Shown piece after piece: positions 7,686-11,922 of a stretch of 11,922 nucleotides of DNA. The stretch spans positions 1-11,922 of the forward strand of contig JAQGOE010000088.1 in the NCBI GenBank assembly GCA_028293725.1, in the 5' to 3' direction. Below the pieces are notes generated by a model, which worked only from the letters and a program-made list of their open reading frames with translations, was not told where the DNA came from and ran no database searches. This DNA is from Gammaproteobacteria bacterium (lineage in GTDB: Bacteria; Pseudomonadota; Gammaproteobacteria; Steroidobacterales; Steroidobacteraceae). Numbering within the stretch: position 1 is the stretch's first letter; every line of letters starts with the position of its first letter. A program made the translations under genes and the position numbers.

Positions 7686-9133
7686 AAAGCAAGCTGCTGA
7701 GCGGCGGGAAATTCGACGGCTGTGTCGAGGCCATCCTCACTGCCGCAAGAATTCCCGGCGCGGGGGTAGCGATCGTGGCTGGGGGCGAGACCGTGTTCGC
7801 GAAAGGATACGGCCACCGCGCCTTACAACCTCAACTCCCCACCAATGCGCAGACGATCTACCCGATCGCATCCACGACGAAGGCGATCAACGCAACCCTC
7901 CTCGGGATACTGGTGGAGGAGGGACAGCTCGGCTGGGATATGCCCGTCCAGCATTATCTGCCGAAGTTTCGTCTGGGAGACGCCTGGGTCAGCGCGAATG
8001 TGACACTGCGTGACCTGGTGATCATGCGCACGGGCTTGCCGCGGCATGATTGGCTGTGGGTCGGCAACCCCATGAGCCGGGCCGAGCTGGTCGAACGGCT
8101 GCGGTACCTGGAATTGTCGGCGGGTTTTCGGGAGCGCTTCCAATATAACAACATGACAGCGACGACCGCCGGCTACATCGCCGAGGTCGTCACCGGGCAG
8201 GGGTGGAATGACCTCGTTCGGGAGAGGCTACTCGAGCCTCTGGGCATGAAGAGCACCCGCTTTACACGGCCGACCACGGCCAACGTGACCCTGTCCTACC
8301 ACGAGAACAGCCGTCGCGAACTCGTACTGACGCAGGGTCTCGAGGGCGAGGTAACGGCTCCCTCCGGAGGTGCTGTCTACTCGAGCGTCGAGGATATGGC
8401 TCGCTGGCTCCTCTTTAACTTGAACGCGGGGAGCGTCAACGGACGTCAACTGATGAAGCCAGAAACCCTGGCGGAAATCCACTCACCGCAGATCATTGCC
8501 AGCCTGGAGCAAGGCGCACCGACTGCGCAGGCAGGCTACGCGATGGGGTGGTTTGTGGACACCTATAACGCTCACCCGCGCTTGTCGCATGGAGGCTATC
8601 TCCATGATGTCCACAGTGATGTCATGTTCTTTCCGAAACAGGGGATGGCCATGGTCTCCTACACGAACTTTGGCTGCCCTGGCGTATCCCGGCTGCTGAA
8701 CCAGTACGCCTTCGATCTGCTCATGGATCTGACGCCTGTACAGACGGTTGAGCAGAAGATCGCCGAGTACGAGAAAAAGATAGAGGCCGTCAGGGAGCGC
8801 CAGGCCTCGACACCCCGGGTCCGGAACTCAACACCCTCACACCCGATCGGCGAGTACGCTGGGCGTTACTCCCATCCAGGCTACGGTTACATCGACATCA
8901 GCGTTCGTGGTGAGCAATTGACGTTCCACCGCCATACCCTGGCCTTGCCCCTGGAGCATTGGCATTACGATGCCTGGGTCCCGAAAGACAGGGACCTTTT
9001 CGTGATCCATGTGCCGCATGCCTTCGATGCGACCAGTCGCTTCCTGTTCGAAACGAACGTGGACGGCGCGATCGCGGCAATATCGATTGGGATGGAGCCC
9101 GCCGTCCGCCCGATCCGGTTCGAAAAACAATAG
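7676..9133 (+). CDS. Beta-lactamase-fold serine hydrolase with DUF3471-like C-terminal domain
   Basis: Class-C beta-lactamase/DD-peptidase-like hydrolase, a fold whose members include D-aminopeptidases, D-peptidases and esterases. Active-site motifs are all present: SxxK as 'STTK' (Ser66, Lys69), YxN as 'YNN' (Tyr157, Asn159) and the third motif as 'HGG' (305-307). A charged helix at 355-377 links to a C-terminal lipocalin-like DUF3471 segment at about 391-482 ('IGEYAGRYSHPGYGYIDISV'). The total of 485 residues fits two-domain members. No ATG lies near the domain start. The GTG at 7676, overlapping the epimerase by 10 bases, is the best start, with a second GTG at 7661; a clear ribosome binding site is lacking. 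No signal peptide precedes the domain, unusual for this family, so a cytoplasmic peptidase or esterase is more likely than a cell-wall enzyme or antibiotic resistance. Substrate preference for D-residues is inferred from fold and context. Confidence 0.87.
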   Translation: MGIESKLLSGGKFDGCVEAILTAARIPGAGVAIVAGGETVFAKGYGHRALQPQLPTNAQTIYPIASTTKAINATLLGILVEEGQLGWDMPVQHYLPKFRLGDAWVSANVTLRDLVIMRTGLPRHDWLWVGNPMSRAELVERLRYLELSAGFRERFQYNNMTATTAGYIAEVVTGQGWNDLVRERLLEPLGMKSTRFTRPTTANVTLSYHENSRRELVLTQGLEGEVTAPSGGAVYSSVEDMARWLLFNLNAGSVNGRQLMKPETLAEIHSPQIIASLEQGAPTAQAGYAMGWFVDTYNAHPRLSHGGYLHDVHSDVMFFPKQGMAMVSYTNFGCPGVSRLLNQYAFDLLMDLTPVQTVEQKIAEYEKKIEAVRERQASTPRVRNSTPSHPIGEYAGRYSHPGYGYIDISVRGEQLTFHRHTLALPLEHWHYDAWVPKDRDLFVIHVPHAFDATSRFLFETNVDGAIAAISIGMEPAVRPIRFEKQ

Positions 9134-9155
9134 CCCGTCCTTACCAAGGAGTGCC

Positions 9156-10040
9156 ATGCGAGCGCGGATCCGGAATACGGAAATTTATTTCGACGTTGAG
9201 GGTGCGGGGCTGGTTGCCGATGGACCGGGGATGCGCGAAAAGCCGGTGGCCTTTCTCATCCACGGTGGGCCCGGTGGCGATCACTCCGACGCTAGGGCGG
9301 GCTGTGCCCCACTGACAGACCGGGTGCAGCTGGTCTATTTCGATCAGCGCGGTAACGGCCGCTCGGCCCGGGACGACGAGTCGAAATATACCCTCGATGA
9401 GACGGTGGAGGATCTGGAGGCGTTGCGTCGCTATCTCGGATTTGGACCGATCATCAGCATCGGCACCAGTTACGGAGGCATGGTCGCGATGACTCACGCG
9501 GCTCGTTATCCCGACTCCGTTTCGCACCTCATCCTGGTCGTTACCGCTGCTCACGCGGGATTCATAAATAGGGCGAGCGAGATCGTCGCGCAACGCGGTA
9601 CTCCGGAACAGATCGCAGCGAACGCGGATCTTTGGGGCGGCCGCCTCGACACGCCGGAGAAACTGCGCCGCTTCTATGAAGTGATGGGTCCGCTGTACTC
9701 CTTGAAATACGACGCGGCCACCTCCCAGGCAGGCCTCGGTCGCGGCATCTATTCTCCGGAGGCCCTGAACGCGGCCTGGGCGCCGGATGGCGCTATGCGC
9801 AACTTCGACATACGCCCCGAACTACACTCGATCACGGCCGCCACCCTGATTCTCGCGGGACGTCACGACTGGATCTGCCCTCCGGAATTCTCCGAGGAGA
9901 TTCATCGCCATATTCCAGGCTCGGACCTGCGCATATTCGAGGGGAGCAGTCACGCGATCCGCGCGGACGAAAGGCAGAAGTTTCTCGACGTGGTCGCGGG
10001 CTTCGTGGTCTACAGAAACAAACCGGCTACCGGGGAATAA
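9156..10040 (+). CDS. Alpha/beta hydrolase, proline iminopeptidase-like (peptidase S33 type)
   Basis: Predicted cytoplasmic serine hydrolase related to prolyl aminopeptidases, which remove N-terminal proline or other residues from small peptides. The oxyanion-hole signature 'HGGPGG' is at 36-41 and the S33-typical 'YFDQRGNGRS' at 61-70. The nucleophile elbow is 'GTSYGG' with Ser105. The acid is Asp238 in 'LAGRHDWICPPE' and the base His266 in 'GSSHAI'. Length is 294, slightly short for the family. The elbow differs from the 'GGSWG' of classical prolyl iminopeptidases, so the exact substrate is open and an amide or ester hydrolase is possible. The ATG at 9156 has AAGGAG at 9146-9151 just upstream, one of the best ribosome binding sites in the cluster. 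The gene starts 22 bases after the serine hydrolase and ends 3 bases before the amidohydrolase, placing it in the same transcript. Confidence 0.87.
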   Translation: MRARIRNTEIYFDVEGAGLVADGPGMREKPVAFLIHGGPGGDHSDARAGCAPLTDRVQLVYFDQRGNGRSARDDESKYTLDETVEDLEALRRYLGFGPIISIGTSYGGMVAMTHAARYPDSVSHLILVVTAAHAGFINRASEIVAQRGTPEQIAANADLWGGRLDTPEKLRRFYEVMGPLYSLKYDAATSQAGLGRGIYSPEALNAAWAPDGAMRNFDIRPELHSITAATLILAGRHDWICPPEFSEEIHRHIPGSDLRIFEGSSHAIRADERQKFLDVVAGFVVYRNKPATGE

Positions 10041-10043
10041 CCC

Positions 10044-11309
10044 ATGCACACCTCACTCCTGAACTCTGAGCAGCCCACGGGCTTTCTGTTCCGAAACCTG
10101 AAACTCCTCGATCCGCGTTTCGAAGAGCCGCGCGAGGGATACGAGGTCCTGGTGGAAGCCGGCCTCTTCGCGGAAGTATCCGACCGACCGATTTCCGCGG
10201 CCTCCGCTCGAGTCATTGATTGCGGCGGACGAACCCTGATGCCGGGGCTCATCGACTGTCACGTCCATATCTTCCTGAGTGAAGTCAACATCACGAAGTT
10301 GGAGCACGTGCCCGTGTCGCTGCTGGCCGCCCGCGCGGCACCGCTCCTGTCGGGAATGCTCAACCGCGGGTTCACGACCGTGAGAGATACGGGGGGCGCC
10401 GATTGGGGTATCCGGGAGGCTGTCGAAAAAGGTTTCCTGCCCGGTCCCCGCCTGTTTATATCGGGACGCGCTATCGGCCCTACGGGGGGACACTCGGATA
10501 TGCGTCGCCGCACGGACATACACGGACATTGCCGCTGTTGCGACGGCCTGGGATTCACCCTCGCGGTGGCGGATGGCGCGGAGAATGTTCGGGCGGTCGT
10601 TCGCGAGGAGCTCCGTCAGGGCGCTGACGCGATAAAAATCATGGTCTCGGGCGGAGTGGCCTCGCCGTACGATCCGCTCGATTCGAGACAGTTCTCTCTC
10701 CCGGAAATCGCAGCCGCGGTGGAGGAAGCGACAGCTTTCAAGCGCTACGTTCTTGCGCATGCATATACCCCCGAGGCGATCACCCGTGCGGTGACCCAGG
10801 GCGTTCGAACCATCGAGCATGGCAACCTGATTGACGCGCCGGCCGCGCAATTGTTGGCGGAACGGAAGGGTTACCTTGTCGCCAACCTCGTGGCGTATGT
10901 TGTGATGAAAGAGCGCGCCGCCCAATTTGGCATGAACGCGGACAAGCTCGAGAAGAACGAACTCGTGCTCAAGGCGGGCTTCGCCTCCATGGATATCTGC
11001 CGGCAGGCCGGGGTCAAGGTCGGCTATGGAAGTGACCTGTTGGGTGAATTGCAGGACGAGCAATCCCGTGAGTTCCTGTTACGCAGCGAGGTGATGAGCC
11101 CCATCGAGATCATCCGCTCCGCGACGACAGTCGGTGCCGAAATCGTTCGCATGGAGGGCAAGCTCGGCGTAATCGAGCCGGGAGCGATCGCCGATCTCCT
11201 CGTCGTCGACGGCGATCCTCTGAAGAACTTGAGTCTGTTTCAGGATCAGGGCGCGCATCTGTCGGTCGTCATGAAACAGGGACGACTTCACAAGAACCGC
11301 CTTTCCTGA
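10044..11309 (+). CDS. Metal-dependent amidohydrolase, Xaa-Pro/Xaa-Arg dipeptidase-like
   Basis: Binuclear-metal amidohydrolase of the imidazolonepropionase-like family. Metal and catalytic residues are all visible: 'HVH' (His73, His75), the likely carboxylated Lys198 in 'DAIKIMVSGG', His239 in 'VLAHAYT', His259 in 'TIEHGN' and Asp331 in 'GYGSDLLG'. The C-terminal 'GVIEPGAIADLLVVDGDPL' (375-393) is the family's return to the small beta domain. Characterised relatives, recalled from memory (for example the Caulobacter Cc2672 group), are cytoplasmic dipeptidases that cut Xaa-Pro or Xaa-Arg/Lys, so a role in final dipeptide cleavage fits the neighbouring epimerase. Length 421 is normal and there is no signal peptide. 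GGGGAA at 10032-10037, six bases before the ATG, supports the start. A cysteine/histidine-rich stretch 'HGHCRCCDG' (160-168) is unusual. The gene is the last of the tight run and is followed by 370 bases without a confident gene. Confidence 0.88.
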   Translation: MHTSLLNSEQPTGFLFRNLKLLDPRFEEPREGYEVLVEAGLFAEVSDRPISAASARVIDCGGRTLMPGLIDCHVHIFLSEVNITKLEHVPVSLLAARAAPLLSGMLNRGFTTVRDTGGADWGIREAVEKGFLPGPRLFISGRAIGPTGGHSDMRRRTDIHGHCRCCDGLGFTLAVADGAENVRAVVREELRQGADAIKIMVSGGVASPYDPLDSRQFSLPEIAAAVEEATAFKRYVLAHAYTPEAITRAVTQGVRTIEHGNLIDAPAAQLLAERKGYLVANLVAYVVMKERAAQFGMNADKLEKNELVLKAGFASMDICRQAGVKVGYGSDLLGELQDEQSREFLLRSEVMSPIEIIRSATTVGAEIVRMEGKLGVIEPGAIADLLVVDGDPLKNLSLFQDQGAHLSVVMKQGRLHKNRLS

Positions 11310-11355
11310 CTCTCTTCGAGCGTCGAACAATCCAACGACTGCGCGCGGCCACAGG

Positions 11356-11396
11356 TTGGCTTATTCGAGAGCCAAGTTCGTCCCACCCTTTGGCTC
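11356..11396 (+). repeat. Mutually exclusive stem elements (TTGGCT / AGCCAA / TTGGCT)
   Basis: TTGGCT occurs at 11356-11361 and again at 11390-11395. AGCCAA at 11370-11375 can pair with either copy: a 6-bp stem with an 8-base loop upstream, or a 7-bp stem (GAGCCAA with TTGGCTC) with a 14-base loop downstream. Such competing stems are what an RNA switch or attenuator needs, but no T-run terminator follows. Confidence 0.4.
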
Positions 11397-11397
11397 A

Positions 11398-11415
11398 AGG
11401 TTGGAAATCCAACCT
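11398..11415 (+). repeat. Perfect 7-bp dyad AGGTTGG-AAAT-CCAACCT
   Basis: AGGTTGG (11398-11404) and CCAACCT (11409-11415) are perfect reverse complements around a 4-base centre. A second AGGTTGG copy lies at 11353-11359, so CCAACCT has two possible partners. It could act as an RNA hairpin or a DNA operator; the GGAAAT of the putative ECF -35 element lies inside it. No T-run follows, so termination is unlikely. Confidence 0.45.
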
Positions 11416-11539
11416 CTAGGCTCGACGTCTTGCATTCGCGGCGCCGACGAGTAGAGTCGCGACTACCGTTTGAACCCGATGCTGTTGTGTCGCAATGAGG
11501 GGAAGTCGATGGAACGACGCAAGCGTGGTTGTCTCCTAA

Positions 11540-11560
11540 CAGGATCCGCTTCGGATCCTG
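11540..11560 (+). repeat. Strong 9-bp hairpin between amidohydrolase and NRPS
   Basis: CAGGATCCG (11540-11548) and CGGATCCTG (11552-11560) pair perfectly around a 3-base loop CTT. This is the most stable simple hairpin noticed in the window. Neither strand has a T-run directly after it, so it is not a textbook intrinsic terminator. It falls inside the 24-codon reading frame at 11509-11583. Confidence 0.5.
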
Positions 11561-11660
11561 AAAGTCTGCGCCCGAGCGCCTGACTCTCTCCCGCCGGCCT
11601 CTTTCCTGCAGACGTATGCCTGCGGGCTGGTTGCTGCCGTCGTTGAATCAAGGAAGAACC

Positions 11661-11675
11661 GATCTCGAGGAGATC
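11661..11675 (+). promoter_or_regulatory. NRPS ribosome binding site inside a small hairpin
   Basis: GATCTC (11661-11666) and GAGATC (11670-11675) form a perfect 6-bp stem around a 3-base loop GAG. The Shine-Dalgarno GAGGAG (11667-11672), seven bases before the ATG at 11680, spans the loop and 3' arm. Pairing would partly hide the ribosome binding site and could damp NRPS translation. Confidence 0.45.
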
Positions 11676-11679
11676 TGCA

Positions 11680-11922
11680 ATGACGTCGGAAAATGTCACG
11701 CCGGGGCTCATCGAACTCAACCAACAGCAGATCGACAGGATCGCGGCGACAGTGCCCGGTGGCGCGGACAATGTGCAGGACATTTACCCGCTGATACCGC
11801 TCCAGCAGGGCTTGCTGTTCCATCACTTGATGGATGACAGGAGCGGGACGTACGTTCTATCCACCTGCCTCGAGTGCGAGTCGCGTCCGCAACTCGATCG
11901 TTTGATCGACGCGATCCGGTTC
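11680..11922 (+). CDS. Nonribosomal peptide synthetase, N-terminus (condensation domain), cut by window edge
   Basis: First 81 codons of an NRPS gene that runs past the right edge. Residues 31-50 ('NVQDIYPLIPLQQGLLFHHL') are the first conserved motif of a condensation domain, which joins the growing peptide to the next amino acid. The preceding 'QQIDRIAATVPGG' together with 'QDIYPL' resembles the N-termini of dual condensation/epimerisation domains, which also invert the upstream residue to the D form; this subtype call needs the catalytic His motif beyond the edge. The start is well supported: GAGGAG at 11667-11672, seven bases upstream, and an in-frame TGA at 11644 with no other ATG between. 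A protein that begins with a condensation domain either accepts a chain from another synthetase or starts a lipopeptide. The frame is intact to the last base. Confidence 0.9.
   Translation, partial: MTSENVTPGLIELNQQQIDRIAATVPGGADNVQDIYPLIPLQQGLLFHHLMDDRSGTYVLSTCLECESRPQLDRLIDAIRF

Larger units (their letters stand above)
11310..11679 (+). promoter_or_regulatory. 370-bp leader region before the NRPS gene, rich in inverted repeats
   Basis: No confident gene is seen here. The region holds several perfect inverted repeats listed separately: two possible partners for AGCCAA (11370-11375), hairpins at 11398-11415 and 11540-11560, and a small hairpin over the NRPS ribosome binding site. It also has a 10-base palindrome AGTCGCGACT (11455-11464). 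GGAAAT at 11403-11408 followed after 17 bases by CGTCTT (11426-11431) resembles an ECF promoter and could let the local sigma factor drive the NRPS; this is a weak inference. A 24-codon reading frame (11509-11583) with a good ribosome binding site is discussed under findings. No Fur-box-like AT-rich palindrome was seen. Confidence 0.4.

Noticed and set aside
9009..9155. Upstream extension of the S33-like hydrolase frame
   Set aside because: It overlaps the end of the serine hydrolase gene, and the ATG at 9156 has a strong AAGGAG just before it.
10053..11063. Long antisense open frame (336 codons) opposite the amidohydrolase gene
   Set aside because: It lies entirely against a gene with a complete active site. 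The translation has no recognisable domain, and long antisense frames are expected in GC-rich DNA.
11470..11498. Housekeeping-type promoter TTGAAC, 17 bases, CAATGA before the NRPS
   Set aside because: The -10 element matches the consensus too poorly to support a call.
11509..11583. The 24-codon frame as a lasso-peptide or other RiPP precursor
   Set aside because: It has no leader/core layout, no Thr/Gly cleavage and ring-forming acidic residue at the right spacing, and no maturation genes nearby.
1..11922. Mobile elements, tRNA or rRNA genes, CRISPR arrays
   Set aside because: No transposase or integrase translation, no cloverleaf-like segments and no regularly spaced repeats were seen on either strand.

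Overview
The window looks like a high-GC proteobacterial chromosome segment. The best guess is a gammaproteobacterium of the Steroidobacter/Lysobacter kind, or a sphingomonad/caulobacter-like organism. This rests only on GC-rich codon use, the FecI/FecR/STN-receptor trio and the style of the TonB-dependent receptor (a plug start resembling 'VVVSAQKRDERLQDVPVPVTAVSA'). The taxonomy is a guess. All nine complete or nearly complete genes, and the partial tenth, lie on the + strand. Several overlap by a few bases or are separated by at most about 26 bp.

Layout. (1) 1-1539: an ECF sigma factor of the FecI type and its FecR-type transmembrane regulator, overlapping by ATGA. (2) 1540-1730: an intergenic stretch with a short hairpin and a possible ECF promoter. 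(3) 1731-4340: a large outer-membrane TonB-dependent receptor with signal peptide and N-terminal STN signalling domain, so it should be both transporter and sensor. (4) 4367-11309: a tight run of six genes: an MFS inner-membrane transporter, an IroE/BesA-like alpha/beta esterase, an enolase-superfamily dipeptide epimerase, a beta-lactamase-fold serine hydrolase with a C-terminal DUF3471-like domain, a proline-iminopeptidase-like alpha/beta hydrolase, and a metal-dependent amidohydrolase of the Xaa-Pro/Xaa-Arg dipeptidase type. None of the five enzymes shows a signal peptide. (5) 11310-11679: a 370-bp non-coding leader rich in inverted repeats. (6) 11680 to the edge: the N-terminus of a nonribosomal peptide synthetase beginning with a condensation domain, whose first motif resembles dual condensation/epimerisation domains.

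How the parts could work together (inference): a peptide is recognised at the cell surface by the STN receptor, which signals through FecR to the sigma factor to switch on the locus. The receptor and MFS protein bring the peptide into the cytoplasm. There the esterase could open a lactone, the serine hydrolase and S33-type hydrolase could trim residues, the epimerase could convert mixed D/L dipeptides, and the amidohydrolase could split the last dipeptides. The next gene is an NRPS likely to insert D-residues, so the obvious candidate substrate is the cluster's own product. This would be a nonribosomal counterpart of proteobacterial lasso-peptide loci, which also pair a biosynthetic cluster with FecI/FecR/TonB receptor and a dedicated peptide hydrolase. 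No rRNA, tRNA, CRISPR array or mobile element was seen.
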